In this document: piece by piece, positions 1 to 10,596 of the stretch
Layout of the letters: each line of letters opens with the position of its first letter
Position numbering within the stretch: the stretch's first letter is position 1
NCBI GenBank assembly: GCA_021850135.1
Contig: JAJZRV010000006.1
Span: 1 to 51,062 of the forward strand
Direction of reading: 5' to 3'
Source: Pseudomonadota bacterium
GTDB lineage: Bacteria; Pseudomonadota; Gammaproteobacteria; Burkholderiales; Ferrovaceae
DNA: 51,062 bases
Made by a program: the position numbers and the translations under genes
The notes under the pieces: generated by a model
The model's database searches: none
The model's input: the letters and a program-made list of their open reading frames with translations, nothing else
What the model was told of the DNA's origin: nothing

Positions 1-928
1 TCCGATCTCTTCTTACTTTGCTGCGGAATAATCCCTCGGGCCGCATCATCAGGATGGTGATGATGGTCATCAGGGTGACCACCTTGCCCATGGCATTGGT
101 CAGGAAGAAAGTCAGGATCGACTGGGCCTGGGCAATGGAGAAGGCAGACGCCACCGTGCCGAAGAGACTCGCCGAACCGCCGAATACCACCACCAGGAAG
201 GTATCCACGATATACAGGGATCCGCTGGTGGGTCCCGTAGAAGCGATGGTGGTGAAACAGGCTCCGGCGACGCCTGCAATGCCGCATCCAATGGCGAAGG
301 TCACGCGGTCGATCTTTCGCGTATTGATACCCACCGCTCCCGCCATGACCCGGTTCTGCGTGGTGGCACGCACTTTCAGGCCCCAGTTGGAGCGGAACAG
401 GAAGAGAACGACCGCACCCGTCACGAGAATTGACATGACCATCACAAAGATGCCGTTGAGAGGAATATCAATATCCGGCGTAGGCTTCCATGAGCCCATC
501 AGCCAGTCAGGCAGGGTCGCGCTCACCTCGCGCGCACCAAAGGCCGAGCGAAACAGTTGCTGCATGATGAGGCTCAGCCCCCAAGTGGCCAGCAAGGTAT
601 CCAGAGGGCGCTTATAGAGATGGCGGATCAGCGTGAACTCCACCAGATAGCCCACCAGAAAGGCGATCAGGAAAGCGCCCAGTATGGCCACGATGAAGTA
701 GTAGGGCATGAGGGACGGGAAGTAAGTTTCCGTCAACTTTGAAAACGAATAGATGGTGTAGGCGCCAATGGTCATGAACTCACCATGGGCCATGTTGATG
801 ACGCCCATCTGTCCAAAAATAATGGCAAGCCCCAGGGCCATCAGCAGCAACACGCTGAACAGGCTCAAGCCGGAAAACCCCTGCATAACCAGAATCGACC
901 ATAAATCAGATAGTGAGTAAGCATCCAT
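1..928 (-). CDS. urtB: Urea ABC transporter permease UrtB, partial (runs off left edge)
   Basis: Reverse-strand frame from ATG at 928 reads MDAYSLSDLWSILVMQGFSGLSLFSVLLLMALGLAIIFGQMGVINMAHGEFMTIGAYT..., ending ...MMRPEGLFRSKVRRDR at the edge; adjacent to urtA. Confidence 0.85.
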   Translation of the reverse strand, partial: MDAYSLSDLWSILVMQGFSGLSLFSVLLLMALGLAIIFGQMGVINMAHGEFMTIGAYTIYSFSKLTETYFPSLMPYYFIVAILGAFLIAFLVGYLVEFTLIRHLYKRPLDTLLATWGLSLIMQQLFRSAFGAREVSATLPDWLMGSWKPTPDIDIPLNGIFVMVMSILVTGAVVLFLFRSNWGLKVRATTQNRVMAGAVGINTRKIDRVTFAIGCGIAGVAGACFTTIASTGPTSGSLYIVDTFLVVVFGGSASLFGTVASAFSIAQAQSILTFFLTNAMGKVVTLMTIITILMMRPEGLFRSKVRRDR

Positions 929-1010
929 TGCGCTAGCACTCCAAAAGCATTTTTGAGGCACGAACCACCCGGTGACGCCTGCCCCGGAAGGGCAGGCGTC
1001 CGGCGCTCGA

Positions 1011-2264
1011 TCAATAGCCCTTGGGGAAGGGATTGGGATCGATGTAGTCCGAGGTGAACACGATGTCTGCCTGACCATCGGCACGCCATTCACCGATGCG
1101 CAGGCGGGTCTTCAGGTGATGGTTGGGCTCGAGGTACACCATGCCCTCAGGTGCATCAAAGGTGATGGTGCCGCTTTCCTCGGCTTTCACCACCTTGTCC
1201 GTTTCAAAGCTGCCAGCTTTTTCCACGGCAGCCTTCCACAACCACGGTCCTTCGTAGGCGGCCTGAGTCACGTCGCCGATGGGTGCCGTGGGGCCCCACT
1301 TGGCCTTGAACTGGCTCACGAACTCCTTGTTCTTGGGGGTGTTGAGGGACTGGAAATATTTCATCGCCGAGTAGAAACCCAACAGGTTCTCGCCGCCGAT
1401 GCCCTTGGCTTCGTCTTCGGTCACGGACAGGGTCAACAGGGTCTGGCTCTTGCCGGTAATCCCTGCGGCTTTCAACTGTTTGAACCAGGAGACGTTCGAC
1501 CCCCCCACTACTGCGGCGTAGATGACGTCAGGTTTTTTCAGTCGGATCTTGTTGATGGTGGAACCGAATTCCGTGCTGCCCAAGGCCGCATATTCCTCAC
1601 CCACCACCGTTCCGTGGAGCACGGTCTCGATGTATTTGCGCGCGAGTTTCATGGTGGTGCGCGGCCAGATGTAGTCAGAGCCGATCAGGTAGAAGGTTTT
1701 GGCGTTCTTGGTCTTGGCAACCCAGTCCAGACCTGCAAATACCTGCTGGGTGGCTTCCTGGCCCGTATAGACCACGTTCTTGGATTGTTCCAGGCCTTCA
1801 TAGAACGTGGGGTAGTAGAGCAGGCCATTGTCGCGCTCCAGCACGGGCAGCACGGCCTTGCGGGAAGCCGAGGTCCAGCAGCCAAAAATTGCGGCCACAT
1901 GATCCGATTCCAGAAGCTTCTTGGCCTTCTCGGCAAAGGTCGGCCAGTCCGATGCGCCGTCTTCCTGAATCAGCTTGATTTTGCGCCCCAGCACGCCGCC
2001 CATGGCGTTGATCTGGCTGATGGCCAGCTGCTCGGCTTCGATGGCACCGGTTTCCGAAATCGCCATGGTGCCCGTGGACGAATGCAACTGACCGACGGTG
2101 ACTTCCTTGTCGGTGACAGCAAGTGCCGAAGCACCGAATGCCGTGCCGGCAACCCCAAGAATCAAGGCGCTTGCCAGTGCAGCCACAAGTCCCTTGCGTG
2201 GATATTGCGGGACCTCCTGACTGGCTCGATGGTCTGCAGAAGGTTGATGCGTTTTGCGTGACAT
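1011..2264 (-). CDS. urtA: Urea ABC transporter substrate-binding protein UrtA
   Basis: ORF 1011..2330 with more likely start MSRKTHQPS at 2264 preceded by AAGGAGT; VTVGQLHSSTGTMAISE...YYPTFYEGLEQSKNVVYTGQEATQ is typical of UrtA. Confidence 0.9.
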   Translation of the reverse strand: MSRKTHQPSADHRASQEVPQYPRKGLVAALASALILGVAGTAFGASALAVTDKEVTVGQLHSSTGTMAISETGAIEAEQLAISQINAMGGVLGRKIKLIQEDGASDWPTFAEKAKKLLESDHVAAIFGCWTSASRKAVLPVLERDNGLLYYPTFYEGLEQSKNVVYTGQEATQQVFAGLDWVAKTKNAKTFYLIGSDYIWPRTTMKLARKYIETVLHGTVVGEEYAALGSTEFGSTINKIRLKKPDVIYAAVVGGSNVSWFKQLKAAGITGKSQTLLTLSVTEDEAKGIGGENLLGFYSAMKYFQSLNTPKNKEFVSQFKAKWGPTAPIGDVTQAAYEGPWLWKAAVEKAGSFETDKVVKAEESGTITFDAPEGMVYLEPNHHLKTRLRIGEWRADGQADIVFTSDYIDPNPFPKGY

Positions 2265-2637
2265 GAGTATGACTCCTTGGTTGGTGTGTATCGATCGTAA
2301 GCAGCGCCGGGTTTCTGAATCCCCCATCACGATTCCACGATATGAGTTTCAACAGAGGTCATGAATACGTCTTCTTACTTACGTATACGCATAGGATCCA
2401 GCGGGGTCAGAGGATGGCTGTCGCGCAGGTTAAGCGCGCATGGGCAGGACATGAAAAGCCAGGTGCTGTCGTATTCGGGATGCACTAAGCAATTTTGCGT
2501 ACGCCTTTTTCCGAGGAGCAGGACAAATTCGTAATTGTGCGTATTTCAACGCCAGCTGCCTTGCACATAACCTGATTTCAACGCGAATGGTTGAGCAGGA
2601 TTTGAGTAGCCATCAATTTTTTAATAAGGAGCCTGGC

Positions 2638-3822
2638 ATGAAACAGAGAAACTTTTCCCGACTATTAACTCGCAGCACCCTGGTCATGGCGTGCATGAGC
2701 GCACTCGCCGCCCATGCAGGAGCAACCATCAATTTTGGCGATGATCAGTCTGCAACTATCGGCCTGGGATTGAGAACTTCCTACGACAGCAACAGCGGCA
2801 ATAACCAACCCAACGGCCAGGCATTCAATGTGGACAACCTGCGTCTCTACACCAACTTCAGTTTTTCGAAGGAGCTCAAGGCAACGTTCAACACGGAATA
2901 CAACAGCAGCCTGAATACCGTCAGCCTGCTGGACGCCTATGCCCAGTTCGAGCCCACCCAAAGCTTCAATGTGTGGGTGGGTCGCCTCCTGCCTGGCGCA
3001 GATCGTTCCGATATGGAAGGTCCGTTCTATATCACTTCATGGAGCTATCCTGGCGTAGCCTCCGTGTACAAAGAACAATACCTCGACGGCCGCGACCAGG
3101 GTGCCACCTTTTGGGGCGTGGTGGCCAACGACCGCCTGACCTATGCCGTAGGCGCCTACCAGGGGCGTGGGCATAATTCCGGGGTCAGCAATCAGTACCA
3201 GGGGGGTGGGGGCAGTTCCGACCTCATGTACACCGGCCGCCTCAACTACAACTTCTGGGATACCAAGGTGGATCCTGCCTACTTCGCAAGCAGCAGCTAT
3301 TACGGTACGAAGGACGTGCTGGCACTCGGTCTGGCCGGAATGACTCAGAAGAATGGCGTGACCTCGGCAAGCGGTGTGACCGCCGACTACAAGGCATGGA
3401 ACGTCGACTTCCTGATGGAAAAGAAAGTTCTGGATGGCGGCGCCTTTACGCTCAGCGGCGCGTATTACAAGGTGGACACCCAGGGCGTTCTGGACAGCTA
3501 CTGCCAGGCAGGCTCAGCGGGTTGCTGGGGCGGACCCGCCTATCAGGGCACAGCCTATCTGGGCACGGTGGCCTTCCTTTTTCCCCAGAAGCTGGGCTAC
3601 GGCAAAATCCAGCCCTACTATCAGCACCAGAATTTCCGTCCGGACAGCGTGGATACCGGCACCCTGGCCGGTCAGACCGTGGAAACCAAGAAGGATGATT
3701 TTGGCGTGAACTATATCGTCAAGGGTTACGACGCCAAGTTCACCGCCGCCTACGAACGCACCAGCATCGAAAATGCACCTTCGGCCAATGCCTTCATCGT
3801 GGGCGCACAGTTGCAGTTCTAG
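2638..3822 (+). CDS. Outer-membrane porin (possibly amide/urea-uptake associated)
   Basis: Signal peptide MKQRNFSRLLTRSTLVMACMSALAAHA; alternating beta-barrel sequence ending ...AFIVGAQLQF (terminal F); SD AAGGAG. Confidence 0.75.
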   Translation: MKQRNFSRLLTRSTLVMACMSALAAHAGATINFGDDQSATIGLGLRTSYDSNSGNNQPNGQAFNVDNLRLYTNFSFSKELKATFNTEYNSSLNTVSLLDAYAQFEPTQSFNVWVGRLLPGADRSDMEGPFYITSWSYPGVASVYKEQYLDGRDQGATFWGVVANDRLTYAVGAYQGRGHNSGVSNQYQGGGGSSDLMYTGRLNYNFWDTKVDPAYFASSSYYGTKDVLALGLAGMTQKNGVTSASGVTADYKAWNVDFLMEKKVLDGGAFTLSGAYYKVDTQGVLDSYCQAGSAGCWGGPAYQGTAYLGTVAFLFPQKLGYGKIQPYYQHQNFRPDSVDTGTLAGQTVETKKDDFGVNYIVKGYDAKFTAAYERTSIENAPSANAFIVGAQLQF

Positions 3823-3839
3823 TCTTAACTGACGCTGTT

Positions 3840-3885
3840 ATCCGGTGGGTGGTCCATGACTCTCCCTCACGACCATCCGCCGGAT
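3840..3885. terminator. Candidate bidirectional terminator hairpin between convergent porin and ilvD
   Basis: Imperfect inverted repeat atccggtgggtggtc ... gaccatccgccggat (two mismatches) in the convergent gap. Confidence 0.45.
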
Positions 3886-3910
3886 GTCAGTTTCCCCGCC
3901 CCGCAATACC

Positions 3911-5587
3911 CTACTCGTCCGTAACGGCACCCCGGCTGGCGGTGCCCACCAGTCTCAAATACTTGGCCAGAACGCCGCGTGTCACGCGAGGCGCAGGCTG
4001 CTTCCATGTTGCACGTCGATGAGCCAATTCCTCATCAGTCACGTTGAGCTGCAGGAGGCGTAGAGGAGCGTCGATGGTGATGGAATCGCCTTCGTGCACC
4101 AGGGCGATGGTTCCGCCCACGTAGGCTTCCGGTGCCACGTGGCCCACCACCATCCCATAAGTACCGCCGGAGAACCGCCCATCGGTGATCAACCCTACGG
4201 AATCGCCCAGGCCGGCACCAATGATGGCCGAGGTGGGAGAAAGCATTTCGCGCATGCCGGGGCCGCCCTTGGGTCCCTCAAAACGAATGACCAGGATATC
4301 GCCAGCGTGGATACGGCCCTTGAGGATCGCATCCATGGCTGCCTCCTCGGATTCAAATACGCGCGCCGGTCCGGTAATTTGCGGGTTCTTGACGCCGGTG
4401 ATCTTGGCCACGGCGCCCTCAGTGGCGAGATTGCCCTTGAGAATGGCCAGGTGTCCCTGCGCATAGACGGGATTGTCCCACTGGCGGATGACGTCCTGAT
4501 CCTTAGGCGGGTCCGCAGGAACACCCTTCAGGTTCTCGGCGACGGTCTTGCCGGTGATGGTCAGGCAATCGCCATGCAGCAAGCCGCGCGCCAGCAACAT
4601 TTTCATGACCTGCGGAATGCCGCCGACACGGTGCAGGTCGGTGGCCACATAACGGCCCGATGGCTTGAGGTCACACAGCACCGGGATTTTTCCTCGAATC
4701 TCTTCAAAATCTTCCAGGCGCAACGGCACTTCGGCGGCATGGGCCATGGCCAGCAAATGCAGCACGGCGTTGGTGGATCCGCCCACGGCCATGGTTACGG
4801 CAATGGCATTCTCAAAAGCTTTACGGGTCATGATCTGACGCGGCAACAACTGGTTGTGAATGGCCTGCACCAAGGTACGCGCACTCTCTTCCGCGCTCAC
4901 TGCCTTTTCTTCGTCTTCTGCGGCCTGTGTGGACGAATAGGGCAATGCCATCCCCATGACTTCTATGGCAGAAGACATGGTATTGGCGGTATACATGCCG
5001 CCGCAGGAGCCCTTGCCTGGACAGGCACGCTTTTCGATCTCGATGAAATCCGTTTCCGACATCTTGCCGGCCGTAAACTGCCCCACGGCCTCGAACGGAC
5101 TGACCACCGTCAGGTCCTTGCCATGGTAGTGACCGGGCTTGATGGTGCCGCCATAGACGTAAATGGCGGGGATGTTCATGCGCGCGATGGCAATCATCCC
5201 CCCTGGCATGTTCTTGTCGCAACCGCCCACCACCAGCACGCCATCCATGCTTTGGGCACTGGTGGCCGTCTCGATCGCGTCCGCAATCACTTCGCGCGAC
5301 ACCAGGGAATACTTCATGCCTTGGGTCCCCATGGAAATGCCGTCGGACACGGTAATGGTGCCAAAGGTTTGCGGCATCGCGCCGGCATCGTGCAGCGCCA
5401 GTTCAGCCCGCGCAGCAAGCTCCCCCAGCCCGGCATTGCAAGGTGTGATGGTGCTGTGGCCGTTCGCAATGCCCACGATAGGCTTGTTGAAGTCGTCATC
5501 TCCAAAGCCCACGGCACGCAGCATGGCGCGATTGGGCGAGCGTTGGACGCCTTCAGTGATGGTCCGGCTGCGGCGGTTGTCTGCCAT
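3911..5587 (-). CDS. ilvD: Dihydroxy-acid dehydratase
   Basis: [28 protein letters not shown]...[10 protein letters not shown]...[14 protein letters not shown]...; start ATG at 5587. Confidence 0.95.
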   Translation of the reverse strand: MADNRRSRTITEGVQRSPNRAMLRAVGFGDDDFNKPIVGIANGHSTITPCNAGLGELAARAELALHDAGAMPQTFGTITVSDGISMGTQGMKYSLVSREVIADAIETATSAQSMDGVLVVGGCDKNMPGGMIAIARMNIPAIYVYGGTIKPGHYHGKDLTVVSPFEAVGQFTAGKMSETDFIEIEKRACPGKGSCGGMYTANTMSSAIEVMGMALPYSSTQAAEDEEKAVSAEESARTLVQAIHNQLLPRQIMTRKAFENAIAVTMAVGGSTNAVLHLLAMAHAAEVPLRLEDFEEIRGKIPVLCDLKPSGRYVATDLHRVGGIPQVMKMLLARGLLHGDCLTITGKTVAENLKGVPADPPKDQDVIRQWDNPVYAQGHLAILKGNLATEGAVAKITGVKNPQITGPARVFESEEAAMDAILKGRIHAGDILVIRFEGPKGGPGMREMLSPTSAIIGAGLGDSVGLITDGRFSGGTYGMVVGHVAPEAYVGGTIALVHEGDSITIDAPLRLLQLNVTDEELAHRRATWKQPAPRVTRGVLAKYLRLVGTASRGAVTDE

Positions 5588-5649
5588 GGAAGGTCTCCTG
5601 CAACATGAGGTCGGTATAATCTTTGATTTTATCCCAAGGCGACGTTCCC

Positions 5650-6474
5650 ATGCTGATCCATCCCGACTTTGATCCTGTGGCCATCCACCTGGGCCCACTC
5701 GCCGTACGCTGGTACGGACTTATGTACCTCGTCGGGTTTCTTGCCGGTGCCTGGGCGGCACGCTGGCGCATCCGGACGCAGCCATGGTTGCACTGGACCG
5801 TGGAAGAAGCCGACAACTTCCTGACTTACGTGGTACTGGGCGTCATCCTGGGGGGGCGCCTGGGATACGTGCTGTTCTACAAACCGGACTATTACCTCGC
5901 GCACCCCTTCGACATCTTCGCCGTATGGCAAGGCGGCATGTCCTTTCATGGCGGGTTTCTGGGCGTAATCCTGGGGGGATGGCTGTTTGCCCGGCGCCAT
6001 GGCCGGCGCTGGCTGGACGTCACCGACTTCGTGGCGCCTCTTGTCACCTTCGGCCTGGGGTTTGGACGTATCGGCAACTTCATCAATGGCGAACTCCCCG
6101 GACGCGTGACCGACGTGCCATGGGGCATGGTCTTCCCGCACGTGGACGCCCTCCCGCGCCACCCCTCGCAACTGTACGAAGCCGTGCTCGAAGGATTGGT
6201 CTTGGGAGCCCTGCTGTTGGTGTTCAGCCGACGCCGGCGTCCGACCGGACAGATTTCGTCGCTCTTCCTGATGGGCTATGGCAGCTTTCGCTTCCTCGTG
6301 GAGTTCACCCGCGAACCCGACGACTTCCTCGGCCTGCTGACCTTCGGTCTCAGCATGGGGCAATGGCTCAGTCTGCCCATGATTCTGCTTGGGGCGTACT
6401 TATGGAGGTGGTCTAAGAAATCGGCTATCATGTCGCGTGAAAACCAAGAGGGCGTAGCCCCAAAGCGAAGATAA
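5650..6474 (+). CDS. lgt: Prolipoprotein diacylglyceryl transferase
   Basis: [33 protein letters not shown]...[14 protein letters not shown] motif. Confidence 0.95.
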   Translation: MLIHPDFDPVAIHLGPLAVRWYGLMYLVGFLAGAWAARWRIRTQPWLHWTVEEADNFLTYVVLGVILGGRLGYVLFYKPDYYLAHPFDIFAVWQGGMSFHGGFLGVILGGWLFARRHGRRWLDVTDFVAPLVTFGLGFGRIGNFINGELPGRVTDVPWGMVFPHVDALPRHPSQLYEAVLEGLVLGALLLVFSRRRRPTGQISSLFLMGYGSFRFLVEFTREPDDFLGLLTFGLSMGQWLSLPMILLGAYLWRWSKKSAIMSRENQEGVAPKRR

Positions 6475-6543
6475 GGGACAGACCTTGTTTTCGGATTCAG
6501 GAGACAGCGGCAACAAATGTATGGAAACGATGGGGTCTGTCCC
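6475..6543. repeat. REP/REPIN-like inverted repeat
   Basis: gggacagacc (6475-6484) and ggtctgtccc (6534-6543) form a perfect 10-bp inverted repeat directly after the lgt stop. Confidence 0.5.
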
Positions 6544-6580
6544 CCATGACTTGTCATCCCCTACTTTGGAGAAATTGCAC

Positions 6581-6895
6581 ATGAAATCCCTGAAAATCGT
6601 TTTGATCGCTGCCGGCTTGTTGACCGTAGGCACCGTACTGGCAGAAGACGCCGGTCTCGCGTTAGCCAAGAAGAGCGGCTGCCTCGCCTGTCACGCCGAG
6701 GACAAGAAAGTGCTCGGCCCATCCTATAAGGATGTCGCAGCCAAGTACAAAGGCCAGGCTGACGCTGAAACCAAGCTCGTAGCCAAGGTCAAGAATGGCG
6801 GTGGCGGCGTTTGGGGACCCATGCCCATGCCCGCCAATGCCAAGGTTTCTGATGCCGACCTGCACACCCTGGTCAAGTGGATTTTGTCCCACTAA
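6581..6895 (+). CDS. Small class I c-type cytochrome (c551/c552-like)
   Basis: Signal peptide plus CLACH haem site and late GPMPMPANAKVSDADLHTLVKWILSH. Confidence 0.9.
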   Translation: MKSLKIVLIAAGLLTVGTVLAEDAGLALAKKSGCLACHAEDKKVLGPSYKDVAAKYKGQADAETKLVAKVKNGGGGVWGPMPMPANAKVSDADLHTLVKWILSH

Positions 6896-6901
6896 GCCGC
6901 C

Positions 6902-8056
6902 ATGCGCCTCTCTATGACTCTGAAAGGGGCGCATGCCCCACTGCTGGTCGCAGCGCTGGTTGTGGCAGGATGCGGCAAGGCGCCGTCTCCTGCCGCCAGC
7001 AGTGACACCCTTGTCATCCGGATCGGGTCGGTCGCGCCACTGACCGGGCCGCAGTCCCATTTGGGCCATGACAACGAAAATGGCGCCCGGCTTGCCATTG
7101 CCGATGCCAACGCCCAGAACATCGTCATCGGCGGTAAAAAGGCCCGCTTCGAACTGGTAGGCGAAGACGATGCGGCAGACCCCAAAACCGGCACGATCGT
7201 CGCCCAGAAGCTGGCAGATGCCAAAGTCAACGGCGTGGTGGGGCACCTTAATTCCGGCACCACCATTCCTGCATCCAAAGTTTATTCCGATGCCGGCATC
7301 GTGCAGATCTCTCCTTCGGCCACCAACCCCAAATACACCCACCAGGGCTTCAAGACGGCGTTTCGCGTCATGGCCAACGATGAGCAGCAAGGCCACGTCC
7401 TGGGACAATTTGTCACGAGTCAGCTCAAAGCCAGGACCGTGGCCGTGATCGACGACGCCACCGCCTACGGCCAGGGGCTTGCCGACGAATTTGAAAAATC
7501 AGTCATCGCCGCCGGCGGCAAAGTGGTCGCGCGCGAGCACACGGATGACCACAGCACGGATTTTTCATCCATTCTCACCCGCATCAAATCCAAGGCGCCC
7601 GATCTGATTTTTTATGGTGGGATGGATGCCCAAAGCGGCCCCATGGCCAAACAGCTCAAAACGCTCAAAATCTCCTCGGCTTTCCTCACGGGGGATGGCG
7701 GCTGCTCGCATGAGTTCGCCCAGTTGGCCGGCGATGCCGCAGAGGGCGTGTACTGCAGCCTGCCTGGCGTGCCTCTGGAAAAAATGCCGAAGGGTGCTGA
7801 TTTCAAGCAGCGCTTTAACGCCCAGTATGGCGAAATCCAGGACTATGCGCCCTACAGCTACGACGCTGTCGGCATCATGATCGCGGCGATGAAGGCGGCC
7901 GACTCTGCCGACCCCGCGAAATACCAGGCTGCGTTGAGCACCATCAACTACCCAGGCGTCACCGCCAACATCCAGTTCGATGGAAATGGTGACCTCAAGG
8001 GTGGAGAAGTCACGCTGTACCAATGGAGAAAAGGCGTCAAGACGCCCGTGCAGTAA
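6902..8056 (+). CDS. livK: Branched-chain amino acid ABC transporter substrate-binding protein, likely lipoprotein
   Basis: Lipobox-like VVAGC; IRIGSVAPLTGPQSHLGHDNENGARLAI...GVVGHLNSGTTIPASKVY. Confidence 0.85.
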   Translation: MRLSMTLKGAHAPLLVAALVVAGCGKAPSPAASSDTLVIRIGSVAPLTGPQSHLGHDNENGARLAIADANAQNIVIGGKKARFELVGEDDAADPKTGTIVAQKLADAKVNGVVGHLNSGTTIPASKVYSDAGIVQISPSATNPKYTHQGFKTAFRVMANDEQQGHVLGQFVTSQLKARTVAVIDDATAYGQGLADEFEKSVIAAGGKVVAREHTDDHSTDFSSILTRIKSKAPDLIFYGGMDAQSGPMAKQLKTLKISSAFLTGDGGCSHEFAQLAGDAAEGVYCSLPGVPLEKMPKGADFKQRFNAQYGEIQDYAPYSYDAVGIMIAAMKAADSADPAKYQAALSTINYPGVTANIQFDGNGDLKGGEVTLYQWRKGVKTPVQ

Positions 8057-8058
8057 AG

Positions 8059-8772
8059 CTAATCGCCCAGGTAGGCTGCGCGCACCAACGGGTTGTCGAG
8101 GCATCGCGCAGCGCTGTCTGTCAGCACGATGCGCCCCGATTCCATGACGTAGGCACGATCGCTGATTTCCAGCGCAAGGCGGGCATTCTGCTCCACCAGC
8201 AAGATCGTCACGCCTTCTGCGGCAATATTGCGGATCACTTCAAAAATCTTTTCCACCATCAGCGGCGCCAGCCCCATGCTGGGTTCATCCAGCATCAACA
8301 GACGCGGCCTTGCCATCAGCGCCCGCCCAATCGCCAGCATCTGCTGCTCGCCCCCGGAGAGTGTTCCAGCGGCCTGATGACGCCGTTCATGCAAACGCGG
8401 CAACAACCCGTAGATGCGATCCAGCTCTTTGGAAAGATGTGGCACGTTGCCACGATGGTAGGCGCCCATCAGCAGGTTTTCTTCGATGGTAAGGCGACTG
8501 AACACGCCCCGTCCTTCGGGTACGAGGCATAACCCACGCCCGACCCGCTGCCAGGCAGGCAACGCGCCCAAATCAGCGCCGTCGTACCGTATCGACCCGG
8601 CACCGGGCGGCACGAGACCGGCCAGAGCCTTGAGTGTGCTGCTCTTGCCTGCGCCGTTGGCGCCGATGAGCGTGACCCGTTCACCCAGGTGCACCTCCAG
8701 GTCGAGGTCCACCACGGCTTCGATGCCACCGTAATGTACGCCAAGCCCCCTCACCCGCAGCAACTCGTTCAT
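8059..8772 (-). CDS. livF: Branched-chain amino acid ABC transporter ATP-binding protein LivF
   Basis: Walker A GANGAGKSS, signature LSGGEQQML, Walker B LLMLDEPSMGLAP. Confidence 0.92.
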   Translation of the reverse strand: MNELLRVRGLGVHYGGIEAVVDLDLEVHLGERVTLIGANGAGKSSTLKALAGLVPPGAGSIRYDGADLGALPAWQRVGRGLCLVPEGRGVFSRLTIEENLLMGAYHRGNVPHLSKELDRIYGLLPRLHERRHQAAGTLSGGEQQMLAIGRALMARPRLLMLDEPSMGLAPLMVEKIFEVIRNIAAEGVTILLVEQNARLALEISDRAYVMESGRIVLTDSAARCLDNPLVRAAYLGD

Positions 8773-9569
8773 GCCCCCCCCATGCCGAGGTACGCCTCAA
8801 TCACCTTGGGGTCGCTTTGCACGGCCTGCGGCGTACCTTCGGCAATGCATTCGCCATAATCCAGCACCAAAACCCGGTCGCACAACTGCATAACCCATTT
8901 GACGTCATGTTCTATCAGCAGCACGGCCGTACCATCCTCACGAATACGCCGAATGAGCTCACCCAGGCGGGCGCGCTCGGTGGCATTCATGCCGGCCGCA
9001 GGTTCGTCCAGCGCAAGCAGGCGTGGGTCGGTCGCCAGGGCGCGGGCGATTTCCAGGCGCCGCTGATCCCCGTAGGACAGGGTACTGGCGACGCGCGCGG
9101 CTTGCGCACCGATGCCCACGTAATCCAGCAGTTCAAGGGCGCGTGCCGTGATGGCTTCTTCCTCGCGACGCGTGGCAGCAGTGCGGAACAGGGCCCCCAG
9201 GACGCCGGCGCGCGTACGCACATGACGTCCCACCATGACGTTTTCCAGCACGCTCATGTTGGCAAACAATCGAATATTCTGGAATGTCCTCGCGATACCG
9301 CACGCAGCCACGGCATGCGGCTGCCCCGCAGGCAAAGGCTGGCCGGCAAATTGCAGCGTGCCTTCGTCTGGCTTGTAGATACCGGTCAGGACATTGAAAA
9401 AGGTCGTCTTTCCCGCCCCATTGGGACCAATCAGCCCGGTGATGGAGCCGGACGCAAGGCGCAGCGACACCCCGCTCAGCGCACGCAGGCCGCCGAAGCG
9501 CTTGCTGATGCCCACTGCCTCAAGCAGTGGCGACATCGCGCCGTGTGCTTCACTGACCATGCAACTCAC
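8769..9569 (-). CDS. livG: Branched-chain amino acid ABC transporter ATP-binding protein LivG (start could be 9536)
   Basis: GPNGAGKTTFFNVLTGIYKP, ARTFQNIRLF, DEPAAGMNATE. Confidence 0.92.
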   Translation of the reverse strand: MSCMVSEAHGAMSPLLEAVGISKRFGGLRALSGVSLRLASGSITGLIGPNGAGKTTFFNVLTGIYKPDEGTLQFAGQPLPAGQPHAVAACGIARTFQNIRLFANMSVLENVMVGRHVRTRAGVLGALFRTAATRREEEAITARALELLDYVGIGAQAARVASTLSYGDQRRLEIARALATDPRLLALDEPAAGMNATERARLGELIRRIREDGTAVLLIEHDVKWVMQLCDRVLVLDYGECIAEGTPQAVQSDPKVIEAYLGMGGA

Positions 9570-10596
9570 GCTGTCGCGCCCTGGCGGGCAGCAACCCTTC
9601 CGGACGCAATAGCATCATCAGCACCAGCGCGAGGCCAAACAACAGCATGCGCAGGTTGGACGGATCCACCCACACCCGTCCCAGAAGGTCTTGCTGTAAC
9701 CCCCCTGCAGCACGCAGGGCTTCTGGTAACACGGACAGGAGCACCGCGCCCAACACCACGCCTGCAATGTTGCCCATCCCCCCCAAAACCACCATGCACA
9801 GAATCATGACCGACTCCTGCAGGGTAAAGCTCTCCGGGCTGACAAACCCCTGAAACCCTGCGAAAAGCCCTCCTGACAGTCCGCCAAAACTTGCACCCAT
9901 GGCAAAGGCCAGCAACTTGAGGTTGCGCGTGTACAGCCCCATACTGGCCGCAGCAATCTCGTCCTCCCTGATCGCTGCCCAGGCCCGGCCGATGCGCGAA
10001 TGCTCAAGACGGCGCGAAAGACCGATGGCCCCCAGCACACCCAGCAGAAACAGAAAATAGACGTTCACGACCACGGGGATGTCGAACCCCGCAAGATGAT
10101 GCACCTGCCCGAGCGACCAGGGGCCGATGCGCAGCGGATCGATCAGGCTGACGCCCTGGGGGCCATTGGTGATATTGACCGGGGTATTGAGGTTGTTGAG
10201 AAAAATGCGGATGATCTCGCCGAATCCCAACGTGACGATGGCCAGATAATCTCCGCGTAGGCCGAGCGTGGGGGTTCCCAGCAGCACGCCGAAGCTTGCA
10301 GCCAGCAAGGCCCCCATGGGCAGCAGGACCCACAGGGGCCAATGCAGGTCGAAATGCGGCGAAGCAAGCAAACCGTAGCAGTAAGCCCCCACCGCAAAGA
10401 ATGCCACGTACCCCAGGTCCAACAGCCCGGCATAGCCCACCACGATATTGAGCCCCAAAGCCAGCAGGACATAGAGCAGCGCAAAATCGAGAATACGCAC
10501 CCAGCCATGCCCCAACGCCGCGTCTGTGGCAAACGGCAAGGCCAGCAATAGCAACGCCAGACCCCCCTGCCACAGAGGCTGCAGACGCCCCTTCAC
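9550..10596 (-). CDS. livM: Branched-chain amino acid ABC transporter permease LivM
   Basis: LNIVVGYAGLLDLGYVAFFAVGAYCYGLL; GMGNIAGVVLGAVLLSVLPEALR; gene order. Confidence 0.9.
   Translation of the reverse strand: MKGRLQPLWQGGLALLLLALPFATDAALGHGWVRILDFALLYVLLALGLNIVVGYAGLLDLGYVAFFAVGAYCYGLLASPHFDLHWPLWVLLPMGALLAASFGVLLGTPTLGLRGDYLAIVTLGFGEIIRIFLNNLNTPVNITNGPQGVSLIDPLRIGPWSLGQVHHLAGFDIPVVVNVYFLFLLGVLGAIGLSRRLEHSRIGRAWAAIREDEIAAASMGLYTRNLKLLAFAMGASFGGLSGGLFAGFQGFVSPESFTLQESVMILCMVVLGGMGNIAGVVLGAVLLSVLPEALRAAGGLQQDLLGRVWVDPSNLRMLLFGLALVLMMLLRPEGLLPARARQRELHGQ

Noticed and set aside
972-2261. 429-aa plus-strand ORF
   Set aside because: Antisense shadow of urtA; codon-bias artefact of GC-rich coding DNA with no recognisable family.
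4094-5608. 504-aa plus-strand ORF
   Set aside because: Antisense to ilvD, His/Gly-rich nonsense translation.
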